A DNA stretch of 43,236 nt from Bacillus massiliglaciei (GTDB lineage Bacteria > Bacillota > Bacilli > Bacillales > DSM-1321), in assembly GCF_900098925.1 (NCBI RefSeq), contig NZ_LT622359.1:616650-659885 (forward strand), written 5' to 3'. This document shows, one piece after another, positions 24,421 to 32,216 of this stretch (positions are counted from its first letter, which is position 1; every line of letters starts with the position of its first letter). The translations under genes and the position numbers were made by a program. The notes under the pieces are model-generated. The model saw nothing but the letters and a program-made list of their open reading frames with translations, had not been told where the DNA came from and searched no databases.

Positions 24421-25016
24421 TCAGAATTGTGATAGCAGAAGATCAAAGACTCCTGCTGGGGGCACTTGGATCACTGCTCGATTTAGAAGAAGATATGGAG
24501 GTTGTCGGTCAGGCAAGGAATGGAGAAGAGGCAATAGGCATGATCGCCAGCCTCAAGCCTGATATCTGTATTACAGACATTGAAATGCCGGTGAAAACAG
24601 GGTTGGAAGTGGCAGAAGAAATGAAAGGGAAAGATTGCAAGATCATCATTTTAACCACTTTTGCACGAAGCGGCTACTTTGTCAGAGCCCGAAAAGCGGA
24701 AGTCAGCGGATATCTGCTTAAAGACAGCCCGATCGAGGAGCTGGCCAATTCAATCAGGGTCATTATGGAGGGAAGGCGCGTCTATTCTCCGGAACTGGTC
24801 GACATTGCTTACGAGGAGACCAGCCCGCTGACAGAGCGCGAGAGTCAGGTGCTGGGGCTGATAGCAGACGGTAAAAACACGAAAGAGATCGCAAGTCAGC
24901 TTTACTTGACGACAGGAACAGTCAGAAACTACATTTCGGTTATTTTAGACAAGCTTGGAGTAAGCAACCGAATTGAGGCCATTGTGCGTTCTAAGGAGAA
25001 AGGGTGGCATAAGTGA
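24417..25016 (+). CDS. desR: Response regulator DesR
   Basis: A NarL-type activator of 199 aa. The receiver domain has the acidic pair E8/D9 and the phosphorylated Asp54 in CITDIEMP, again the Bacillus subtilis position. A LuxR-type helix-turn-helix follows (SPLTERESQVLGLIADGKNT, then KEIASQLYLTTGTVRNYIS). Once phosphorylated by DesK it activates des. The start overlaps the desK stop and has AGGAGGTGAGG before it; the frame is open further back, inside desK. Confidence 0.95.
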   Translation: MIRIVIAEDQRLLLGALGSLLDLEEDMEVVGQARNGEEAIGMIASLKPDICITDIEMPVKTGLEVAEEMKGKDCKIIILTTFARSGYFVRARKAEVSGYLLKDSPIEELANSIRVIMEGRRVYSPELVDIAYEETSPLTERESQVLGLIADGKNTKEIASQLYLTTGTVRNYISVILDKLGVSNRIEAIVRSKEKGWHK

Positions 25017-25139
25017 GAGAGGAGGAGGTTCTTTTCCTTTCTTTTTTTTATGAGAAAATCCAGGTGGATGAATTGAAAATTCGATCAAATTTGTTTTAAT
25101 CTGAAGATGTCTTTTTTTATAAAAGGAGGGAACCGGCTT

Positions 25140-26066
25140 ATGCCTGTCAATTCGGATATTCAAAAGTTTCTAGATCAATATAACAGTGTGAAGAGAAAGC
25201 CGATGGATGAAATTACCCCTGAAGAATTTCGGAATGGTCAAGTATCCTATCCTCAAAAGAAAGAACCTGTTAAAGAAACGGAAGACCGGATTTTGCAGCT
25301 CGGGGGGAGAAATATTCCTGTCAGGATTTACAGGCCAGAGGGTTCTGGAGAAATGCCTGCCCTTGTCTATTATCATGGAGGGGGCTGGGTGACGGGCAGT
25401 ATCGACAGTCATGATCCTATATGCCGAGTGATTGCCAATACGGCAGAATGTGCCGTCATATCGGTTGATTACCGTTTGGCTCCTGAGCACCCTTTTCCTG
25501 CTGCAGTACACGATGCTTATGATTCTTTATTATGGATCTATAGAGAGGCGGGCAGGCTTGGAATAGACAAAAAGCGGATAGCTGTAGGCGGCGACAGTGC
25601 GGGAGGCAATCTTGCTGCAGTAGCCTGTATCATGGCAAAAGAAAGGAAAACACCGGAAATACTCCATCAGCTGCTGATTTATCCATCTACTGGTTATACA
25701 GAAGAACCTCCATCGATGAAAGAAAATGCACAAGGGTACCTTCTTACAAAAGAAACAATGAAATGGTTCAGAAAACACTATTTTACTCATCAGGAAGATG
25801 AGAGGAATCCATATGCTTCCCCTATCCTTTATCCTAAGCTGTCCGGATTGCCGCCGGCAACAATCATAACAGCTGAATATGACCCGCTGAGAGATGTTGG
25901 CAAAGCGTATGGAGAAAAGCTGAAGAATCATGGAGTGCCGGTCACATACTTGAATTATCCTGATTTAATTCACGGTTTTGCCAGTTTTATCGGATTCGTT
26001 CCGGCTGCTCTTACTGCATTGGAAGAAGGGGCAAAAGAGCTAAAGCAGGCTCTTGGAAAGATATAA
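25140..26066 (+). CDS. Alpha/beta hydrolase, hormone-sensitive lipase-type esterase
   Basis: A 308-aa carboxylesterase of the HSL (acetyl esterase) family. The oxyanion-hole motif YYHGGGWVTG, the nucleophile elbow GDSAGGN, and the acid and base in AEYDPLRD and LIHGFASF complete the triad. No signal peptide is visible, so it is cytoplasmic and probably acts on short acyl esters. AAAGGAGGG precedes the ATG; the frame is open from 25107 without a ribosome binding site. It lies alone between desR and msrA with no clear functional link to them. Confidence 0.92.
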   Translation: MPVNSDIQKFLDQYNSVKRKPMDEITPEEFRNGQVSYPQKKEPVKETEDRILQLGGRNIPVRIYRPEGSGEMPALVYYHGGGWVTGSIDSHDPICRVIANTAECAVISVDYRLAPEHPFPAAVHDAYDSLLWIYREAGRLGIDKKRIAVGGDSAGGNLAAVACIMAKERKTPEILHQLLIYPSTGYTEEPPSMKENAQGYLLTKETMKWFRKHYFTHQEDERNPYASPILYPKLSGLPPATIITAEYDPLRDVGKAYGEKLKNHGVPVTYLNYPDLIHGFASFIGFVPAALTALEEGAKELKQALGKI

Positions 26067-26143
26067 GCTTTACCATAAAGGATTTTTCATGAAGATATGA
26101 TATAGTTCTTTTATCAACTTAGAAAAAAGGCATGGTGAATACG

Positions 26144-26662
26144 ATGGAAAAAGCACTCTTTGCTGGCGGATGTTTCTGGTGCATGGTGACTCCGTTTGAA
26201 GAACAGCCCGGAATCGGCGGGATTATTTCCGGCTATACAGGCGGACATGTAGAAAATCCAGCTTATGAAGAAGTAAAAAAGGGAACAACCGGCCATTATG
26301 AAGCCGTTGAAATTACATTTGATCCGGAGATATTCCCGTATGAACGGCTGCTCGAATTATTCTGGATGCAAATCGATCCAACCGATGACGGGGGCCAATT
26401 TCAGGATCGCGGCAGTCAATACAGGACAGCTGTATTCTATACAACGGAGAAACAAAAAGAGCTTGCAGAGAAATCGAAGACAGAACTTGCTCAAAGCGGA
26501 AAGTTTAAAGCCCCGATTGTTACTGAAATACTGCCGGCGTCAACATTTTATCCGGCAGAGGATTATCATCAAGATTTTCATAAGAAAAATCCAAAGCATT
26601 ATAAAGAAGACCGGAAGCAGTCCGGACGGGATGAATTTATCGAGCAGAATTGGCAGAAATAA
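26144..26662 (+). CDS. msrA: Peptide methionine sulfoxide reductase MsrA
   Basis: Reduces the S form of methionine sulfoxide in oxidised proteins. The catalytic Cys10 is in GGCFWCM, and the family blocks [26 protein letters not shown] and [17 protein letters not shown] follow. Length is normal (172 aa) and there is no fused MsrB domain and no msrB gene next to it. The ATG at 26144 is five bases after GGTGA; an in-frame ATG at 26132 is possible but too close to its AAAAGG. A terminator stands 32 bases downstream. Confidence 0.95.
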   Translation: MEKALFAGGCFWCMVTPFEEQPGIGGIISGYTGGHVENPAYEEVKKGTTGHYEAVEITFDPEIFPYERLLELFWMQIDPTDDGGQFQDRGSQYRTAVFYTTEKQKELAEKSKTELAQSGKFKAPIVTEILPASTFYPAEDYHQDFHKKNPKHYKEDRKQSGRDEFIEQNWQK

Positions 26663-26693
26663 TAGGCAGGCATCAGAATACATGAGTGATTGC

Positions 26694-26724
26694 GAACCCT
26701 TGGACAAACCAAGGGTTCTATTTT
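26694..26724 (+). terminator. Terminator after msrA
   Basis: GAACCCTTGG and CCAAGGGTTC form a perfect 10-bp stem with a 5-base loop, then TATTTTA. The following 178 bases up to the response regulator gene show no gene that I recognise. Confidence 0.85.
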
Positions 26725-26902
26725 ACGTTACATACCTTTGGTGATCTTGGAACAAAACAGGCGGCAGTACCGAGTATCAAATGGAAAAAAGAGCACGGGA
26801 AATCTTCTATATCAAATAATCGAGAAAACAGGTGCTGTCGCTCATTTTTCTCATGCTATTTTAATGTTCATTAGATACACTAGAAAATAGGTGGTGACTG
26901 GA

Positions 26903-27595
26903 ATGAACAATCGTATTTTGATTATCGAAGATGAAGAAAAAATTGCCAGAGTCCTGACGCTGGAATTAAGATATGAAGGCTATGATACAGATACGGCCTA
27001 TACAGGGAAAATCGGGCTGGAAAAAGCGGAAGCAAGGCAATGGGATCTTATCCTTTTGGACGTCATGCTGCCAGAGCTAAATGGAATGGATGTACTGAGA
27101 AGACTTCGAAGAGCAGGAAATCATACTCCGGTCATCCTTCTGACAGCCCGGGATGCTGTACCGGATAAAGTAAGCGGCCTTGATCATGGGGCTGATGATT
27201 ATGTAACCAAGCCGTTTGAAATCGAAGAGCTGTTAGCAAGAATCCGCGTATGCCTCCGCCGCAGCCCCGTGGATGATCCTACCGGCACTGACAGTCTTTC
27301 TGTTTATGATCTCCGGATTAATGAGGGGACAAGAGATATTGAAAGAGCCGGCCGGAAGGTGGAACTGACGTCCCGCGAGTTTGACTTATTGCTGTATTTG
27401 GTGAAGAACAAGAATCAAGTTCTGACACGCGAGCAAATGATCAGCCAGGTCTGGGGATATGATTTTGCAGGAGATACGAATGTGGTGGATGTGTATATTC
27501 GTTACTTGCGGAAAAAGATTGATAAGGAGCATGACTTGCCGCTGATTCATACATTCAGGGGTGTCGGCTACAGCATTAAGGAGCCAGGGAAATGA
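26903..27595 (+). CDS. OmpR-family response regulator (YkoG-like)
   Basis: A 230-aa regulator. The receiver domain has acidic residues at 10-12 and the phosphorylated Asp53 in LILLDVMLPELNG, with the Lys of DDYVTKPF. The C-terminal winged helix carries ELTSREFDLLLYLVKN and NVVDVYIRYLRKKID. GGTGGTGA lies five bases before the ATG. The stop overlaps the kinase start by four bases. The order regulator, kinase, PepSY protein is that of ykoG-ykoH-ykoI in Bacillus subtilis. The signal is unknown. Confidence 0.92.
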   Translation: MNNRILIIEDEEKIARVLTLELRYEGYDTDTAYTGKIGLEKAEARQWDLILLDVMLPELNGMDVLRRLRRAGNHTPVILLTARDAVPDKVSGLDHGADDYVTKPFEIEELLARIRVCLRRSPVDDPTGTDSLSVYDLRINEGTRDIERAGRKVELTSREFDLLLYLVKNKNQVLTREQMISQVWGYDFAGDTNVVDVYIRYLRKKIDKEHDLPLIHTFRGVGYSIKEPGK

Positions 27596-28926
27596 AAATC
27601 AGAACAAAGATTCAGCTATATGCAGGTATTTTTCTCTTCATTCTGCTTTTTTTACTATCTGTATTGGTATCTGCTTCATTTTTTTGGATCTCTTTGGATC
27701 GGGAAAAGGAAATACTAGAGCAGCAGGCAGAGCTTCTTGAAAAGAGTATAGGAACGCTGCAGCCAGGCCAAATCAGCTCTCAGCAGCTTGAGATGTACAC
27801 CCCTGATGACGGTTTTGTCAGACTTTATGATGAATCAGGAAAAATGCTTCGTTCATTTGCGGATGAAGAAGGACTTGAGAGAATCCAGGGAGGCATGTCT
27901 CAGGAAGAAGACTTTGCTTTAAACAAGCAGGACGGAGAGTATCTGCTTGTTTATTCTTTGCCATTTCCTGAGGAAGGGAAAGCGGCTGGGATGATTGAAA
28001 TGGGGCAGAATATCGAAGCAGTCTTTGAAAATTTATGGACGCTTGCTTTTATTTTGGGAGGAGCTTCCCTTATGATGATTCTAGTGTTCATCTTAGCGGG
28101 GCGGAGATTTGCAGGACTGATTCTTCGGCCGATTTCTGCGATGAGCGAAACGATGTCAGAAATCGAAAAAAGCGGGGAGTTCAAGAAGATCACGCTGGAA
28201 GAACAGTCGAATGATGAAATTCACAAGATGGGTGAAACCTTTAACAGGATGATGGATAAACTTGAAGAAAATCATATTGTCCAGCAGCAATTTTTATCGG
28301 ATGCCTCCCATGAACTGAAAACTCCGATTACGATCATTGAGAGCTATGCTTCTATATTGAAGAGATGGGGCAAGGATGATCCAGCCGTACAGGAGGAAGC
28401 GATTGAGACTATCCAGCATGAATCCAAACGGATGAAGGAGCTAACAGAATATCTTCTTCAGTCTGCCTCTAATTCACTCGATAATGAAACACTTGAAGAA
28501 ACGGATATAATTGCTTTTTGTAAAAGAATTGCAAACACCTTTCAGTCTGCAAGCGGCAGAAAGATAAAGATTGAAAGTGATCGTCAATCAATCTGCCTCC
28601 CGATTTATCGGAATAAAATCGAGCAAATCCTGTTTATCCTCCTTGATAATGCCAAAAAATATAGTGAAAAAGAGATTATGATCCACCTATGCAAGACTGA
28701 GGAATATGTCAGAATCAGCGTAATGGATGGGGGAATCGGAATTCCTGCGTCCGAATTATCACGCGTTTTTGAGAGATTCTATCGGGTTGATTCATCAAGG
28801 ACAAGAGCAACCGGAGGAACAGGACTCGGCCTTTCCATTGCTAAGTCGATAGCAGACTCCATTGGCATAAATATCGCTATTGAAAGTGAAGAAGGGAAGG
28901 GCACTAAGGCGATTTTGACTATATAA
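27592..28926 (+). CDS. Sensor histidine kinase (YkoH-like)
   Basis: A membrane kinase of 444 aa. TM1 is at about 10-34, an outside sensor domain at 35-148, TM2 at about 150-172 and a HAMP linker at 175-228. The HisKA domain has His240 in SDASHELKTPI. The ATPase domain shows LLDNAKKYS, DGGIGIP, FYRVDSSR and GGTGLGLSIAKSIAD. It phosphorylates the regulator encoded just upstream. The neighbouring PepSY protein may modulate its outside domain; that is inference. Confidence 0.93.
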   Translation: MKIRTKIQLYAGIFLFILLFLLSVLVSASFFWISLDREKEILEQQAELLEKSIGTLQPGQISSQQLEMYTPDDGFVRLYDESGKMLRSFADEEGLERIQGGMSQEEDFALNKQDGEYLLVYSLPFPEEGKAAGMIEMGQNIEAVFENLWTLAFILGGASLMMILVFILAGRRFAGLILRPISAMSETMSEIEKSGEFKKITLEEQSNDEIHKMGETFNRMMDKLEENHIVQQQFLSDASHELKTPITIIESYASILKRWGKDDPAVQEEAIETIQHESKRMKELTEYLLQSASNSLDNETLEETDIIAFCKRIANTFQSASGRKIKIESDRQSICLPIYRNKIEQILFILLDNAKKYSEKEIMIHLCKTEEYVRISVMDGGIGIPASELSRVFERFYRVDSSRTRATGGTGLGLSIAKSIADSIGINIAIESEEGKGTKAILTI

Positions 28927-29017
28927 AAGATCTCTCAGCAAATTTTAATCTTACTCTCATTGTTCTATCATTCTCTGCGGGTATTCTGTATGTAATAACA
29001 AATAGGAGGAATGCCGA

Positions 29018-29545
29018 ATGAAAGAAAAATGGATGAAGATTCGCAATGGTTTGAGTAAAAGGAAAAAAGGGATCATGATTGGGATTGTTGCATTTTTACT
29101 TATTTTCAGCGGTGTAACGGCGACTGCTGTATATGCGGTCAATAAAGGGAATTTGAAAGAAAATGAAGCTGTGAAAGTCATTGGGGAAGATTTAAACGGC
29201 GAAGTAACAAAAGTGGAAAAGGATTGGGACTATCCTATGACATACGAAATGACTGTTAAAACAGATCAAGGGTATGAAGATGTAGAAGTGGATGCCAAAA
29301 ATGGAGACATTTTATCCAGAGAAAATGAAAATGATGAAGTGATTTCTAAGGATCAAGTCAAAATTTCTGCTGAAGAGGCAGAGAAAATGGCTGTTAAAGA
29401 AATTCCGGGGAAAGTGACAGAAATGGATTTAGACGAAGAGAATGGCGTCATTGTCTATGAATTGGAAGTCGTAAAAGACCGTATAGAATATGACATTGAA
29501 ATTGATGCAGTGACCGGAAAAGTGCTAAAAAACATACAAGATTAA
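29018..29545 (+). CDS. PepSY-domain membrane-anchored protein (YkoI-like)
   Basis: A 175-aa protein with a positively charged N-terminus and one TM or uncleaved signal (about residues 18-42), leaving the rest outside the cell. Two PepSY domains follow, about 48-100 (GEVTKVEKDWDYPMTYEMTV...DVEVDAKNGDIL) and 112-174 (KISAEEAEKMAVKEIPG...YDIEIDAVTGKVL). PepSY domains are thought to inhibit or bind extracellular proteins, often proteases. TAGGAGGAA precedes the ATG. It lies 91 bases behind the kinase gene and may be a target or accessory of the two-component system. Confidence 0.88.
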   Translation: MKEKWMKIRNGLSKRKKGIMIGIVAFLLIFSGVTATAVYAVNKGNLKENEAVKVIGEDLNGEVTKVEKDWDYPMTYEMTVKTDQGYEDVEVDAKNGDILSRENENDEVISKDQVKISAEEAEKMAVKEIPGKVTEMDLDEENGVIVYELEVVKDRIEYDIEIDAVTGKVLKNIQD

Positions 29546-29554
29546 GAACCGGAG

Positions 29555-29600
29555 GCAGGACTGGACTTTCGCTGAATGCGAAAGCTGTCCTGCTTTTTTT
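29555..29600 (+). terminator. Terminator after the PepSY gene
   Basis: GCAGGAC and CTTTCGC arms pair with GCGAAAG and GTCCTGC, with a small internal loop, and seven T residues follow. Confidence 0.85.
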
Positions 29601-29793
29601 GTTAAATGAAAAGAGCGCCGCTGGAATGAATATGAAAAGGCTGTCCAGAGCTGCTGTTCTTTCTTTAAAAAAGAAAATGAAAGCGATTTCTTGCAGGGGT
29701 CTGCAATCAATTGGCGAATAGTTTATATAGAGTGCATGTTTTCTATTTATACTCATCAAGTCTAAGTTCACTGAGGAAGCGTGGGGAGAAGCA

Positions 29794-30273
29794 ATGGAAG
29801 AATTAAAAAGAGCTCTTGATTTAAGGATGAGAAGTGATCATCAAGCTTCAAACAAGCTGCTGAAAGAATTGGCCAGACAGTATCCTGAAGCAGCCATAAT
29901 CCAGTATCAATGCGCCTGCAGCCATGATTTGCTTGGTCTTGAAACAGAGGCCGTTCCTTACTATGAGAAAGCACTGTCGCTGGGATTGGAATCTGGAGAG
30001 GCTCAAGGGGCCTATATTGGTCTGGGAAGTTCATACCGGATATCAGGAGAGTATGAAAAATCAAAGGCGATTCTGGAAGAAGGCTTGAAGAAATTCCCGG
30101 AAAATAGGGCTATTCAAGTATTTTACAGTATGGTCCTTTATAACCTGGGGCATTATGGAGAATCCATTAAAAATCTTTTGAAGATAGTGGCAGATACATC
30201 CATGGATCCTGATATTCAGGAATATCAGAGAGCAATTGACCTTTATCACGATAAGCTTGAACCGATCAGGTAA
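29794..30273 (+). CDS. Tetratricopeptide repeat protein
   Basis: A 159-aa cytoplasmic protein made of about four helical TPR-like repeats: ALDLRMRSDHQASNKLLKEL, then YQCACSHDLLGLETEAVPYYEKALSLG, GAYIGLGSSYRISGEYEKSKAILEEGLKKFP and FYSMVLYNLGHYGESIKNLLKIV. No other domain is present, so it is probably a small protein-protein adaptor; its partner is unknown. GGGGAGAAG stands before the ATG. It converges with the proline symporter gene and they share a terminator. Confidence 0.82.
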   Translation: MEELKRALDLRMRSDHQASNKLLKELARQYPEAAIIQYQCACSHDLLGLETEAVPYYEKALSLGLESGEAQGAYIGLGSSYRISGEYEKSKAILEEGLKKFPENRAIQVFYSMVLYNLGHYGESIKNLLKIVADTSMDPDIQEYQRAIDLYHDKLEPIR

Positions 30274-30280
30274 ATATAAT

Positions 30281-30317
30281 AAAAGGAACACGGGCATAAC
30301 CCGTGTTCCTTTTATTT
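30281..30317. terminator. Bidirectional terminator between the TPR and putP genes
   Basis: AAAAGGAACACGGG and CCCGTGTTCCTTTT form a perfect 14-bp stem with a 5-base loop. T-rich tails occur on both strands. The minus-strand tail side abuts the end of putP. Confidence 0.9.
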
Positions 30318-31800
30318 ATGACTTTGTATCTTCCTCTAAAGTTTCCTGCATTTCGTTAAATTGCGTCTGAACTTTCTTAGATGGATCTTTGGTCCAGATA
30401 CTTACAAGGATGACTGCAAGGAGACTAAGGAAAAATCCCGGAATCATTTCATACATAAGGTCGGCAAGTGCCGGAATGTTCACCCAGATGAGTACAGTTA
30501 ATGCACCGACGATAATTCCCGCAAGGGCACCCCACCGAGTCATCTTCTTCCAATATAAGCTTAGCAGAATGGCAGGTCCGAAGGCGGAACCAAATCCTGC
30601 CCAGGCATACCCGACAAGACCAAGAATCGTGTCACTTGGATTGATGGAAAGCAGAATCGCAATGATGGCCACGGCCAGCACCGAAATTCGCCCAACTAAC
30701 ACTTGTTCTTTATCTGTTGCATTTCTTCTGAAGAAGGCTTTATAAAAGTCTTCTGTTAAAGCACTGGAAGTAACGAGCAGCTGAGATGAGATGGTGCTCA
30801 TAATAGCTGCCAATATTGCTGCAAGCAAGAATCCGGTAATTAACGGATGGAACATCACTTCGGCGAATTTAATGAAGATGGTTTCCGGATCCGCCAGTGT
30901 AATGCCTGTTTGCTGTACATAGGCAATCCCAACTAAGCCAGTCAGCATCGCGCCTAAAATCGCGATAATCATCCAAACCATACCAATCCGGCGGGCTGGT
31001 TTTAATTCTTTTACAGAGGTAATGGCCATAAAGCGGACGATAATATGGGGCTGTCCGAAATAGCCCAGTCCCCAGGCCAGCGCAGATAAAAGTCCTAGTA
31101 ATGTTGTTCCTCTGAAGAACTCCAGATAGTCAGGATTGATATCACGGATGATATCAAAAGTTGTTCCAACGCCGCCTAAATTAGTAAACGCAACAATAGG
31201 AACAAGGACGAGCGCTACAAACATAATGATCCCCTGAACAAAATCTGTCAGGCTGACCGCTAAAAATCCTCCAAAGAGGGTATAGGCGATTACGACCGCT
31301 GCTGTTACATATAATCCGGTTTGGTAATCAAGGCCGAATGCAGATTCGAATAATGTTCCGCCTGAAACCATCCCGGCAGAAGTATAGAGAGTGAAGAAGA
31401 TGAAGATGACTAACGCGGAAACGGTCTTCAGGACATTGGATGTGTCGCCGAATCTATTTTCAAAAAAGTTTGGAATCGTGATGGAATCATTTGCGACTTC
31501 TGTAAATGTGCGAAGCCGAGGTGCAAGGATTAAATAATTCAGGTAGGCTCCAATCGTTAAACCGACGGCAATCCATAAGCTTGATAATCCGTCTACATAC
31601 ATGGCTCCGGGGAGTCCCATAAGCATCCAGCCGCTCATATCTGAAGCTCCTGCAGAAAGTGCTGTTACGGCAGGGCCAAGTCCGCGGCCGCCCAGCATAT
31701 AGCCAGAAATATCATCGGTCGATTTTTTATAGGCATACCAACCGATACCCAGCATGGCTAAAAAATAAATAGCTAAAGAAATATAAACTTGGAAATCCAA
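30316..31800 (-). CDS. putP: Sodium/proline symporter (PutP/OpuE-type)
   Basis: A 494-aa sodium:solute symporter with about 13 TMs. The N-terminal half shows the PutP pattern: DDISGYMLGGRGLGPAVTALSAGASDMSGW (split here as DDISGYMLGGRG and ALSAGASDMSGWMLMGLPG), FENRFGD, and later GYFGQPHIIVRFMA with AAIMSTISSQLLVTSSAL. It imports proline with sodium, for nutrition or osmoprotection. AAAGGGAGAGA precedes the ATG. No proline catabolic genes are near. A cre-like site upstream suggests repression by CcpA when good carbon is present. Confidence 0.92.
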   Translation of the reverse strand: MDFQVYISLAIYFLAMLGIGWYAYKKSTDDISGYMLGGRGLGPAVTALSAGASDMSGWMLMGLPGAMYVDGLSSLWIAVGLTIGAYLNYLILAPRLRTFTEVANDSITIPNFFENRFGDTSNVLKTVSALVIFIFFTLYTSAGMVSGGTLFESAFGLDYQTGLYVTAAVVIAYTLFGGFLAVSLTDFVQGIIMFVALVLVPIVAFTNLGGVGTTFDIIRDINPDYLEFFRGTTLLGLLSALAWGLGYFGQPHIIVRFMAITSVKELKPARRIGMVWMIIAILGAMLTGLVGIAYVQQTGITLADPETIFIKFAEVMFHPLITGFLLAAILAAIMSTISSQLLVTSSALTEDFYKAFFRRNATDKEQVLVGRISVLAVAIIAILLSINPSDTILGLVGYAWAGFGSAFGPAILLSLYWKKMTRWGALAGIIVGALTVLIWVNIPALADLMYEMIPGFFLSLLAVILVSIWTKDPSKKVQTQFNEMQETLEEDTKS

Positions 31801-31818
31801 AAAATCTCTCCCTTTTTC

Positions 31819-31851
31819 TGCAGGACATATAAAAAACTTATGTCTGCAGGT
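31819..31851 (-). other. Hairpin in the putP leader
   Basis: CTGCAGGACAT and ATGTCTGCAG pair with one bulged base across a loop of about 11 bases, ending shortly before the putP ribosome binding site. The loop is A/T-rich and no T tract follows the stem. Possible leader regulation; purpose unknown. Confidence 0.35.
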
Positions 31852-31952
31852 GGTTATGGTTACTTAACCTAACAAAGATTTTGTAATCCATCAAGGCAAT
31901 ATGGGAAATAAATAAAGAATGAAAAAGACGAGAAGCCCCATCACAAAGAACA

Positions 31953-31966
31953 TGATAGCGTTTACA
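31953..31966 (-). promoter_or_regulatory. CcpA cre-like site upstream of putP
   Basis: On the minus strand TGTAAACGCTATCA fits the cre consensus (WTGNAANCGNWNNCW) closely. It lies 153 bases before the putP start, next to a possible -10 box (TATCAT). The rest of 31801-32216 holds the putP leader hairpin and a weak stem around 32130-32165 that may end the cyclase transcript; no gene is seen. Confidence 0.6.
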
Positions 31967-32216
31967 AATAAAATACAAATAAAATTATTTAGAATAGTCA
32001 GATTTAATGATCTGCGTGAAAAACTCGGCTGAAACAGAAACGGAAATTGTTAGAAAGAGTTAAGAATCTATTGTGAGAAATCAACGGAGGTAACGTGTAA
32101 TTTATCATCCCAAAATGACAAAGACACCGAGAGGGCAGTTTAGGAGCCTCTCAATGCCCTTTTGTCGACAATCTGTATCAAATTTCCCTTATTTATTTGT
32201 CCCATTCTCTGGTTTG

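Noticed and set aside
26725..26902. Small overlapping reading frames between msrA and the response regulator
   Set aside because: No ribosome binding site, no family resemblance, and the frames overlap each other; treated as non-coding.
29679..29692. Possible cre site TGAAAGCGATTTCT before the TPR gene
   Set aside because: The last position departs from the consensus and no promoter is evident next to it; too weak to call.
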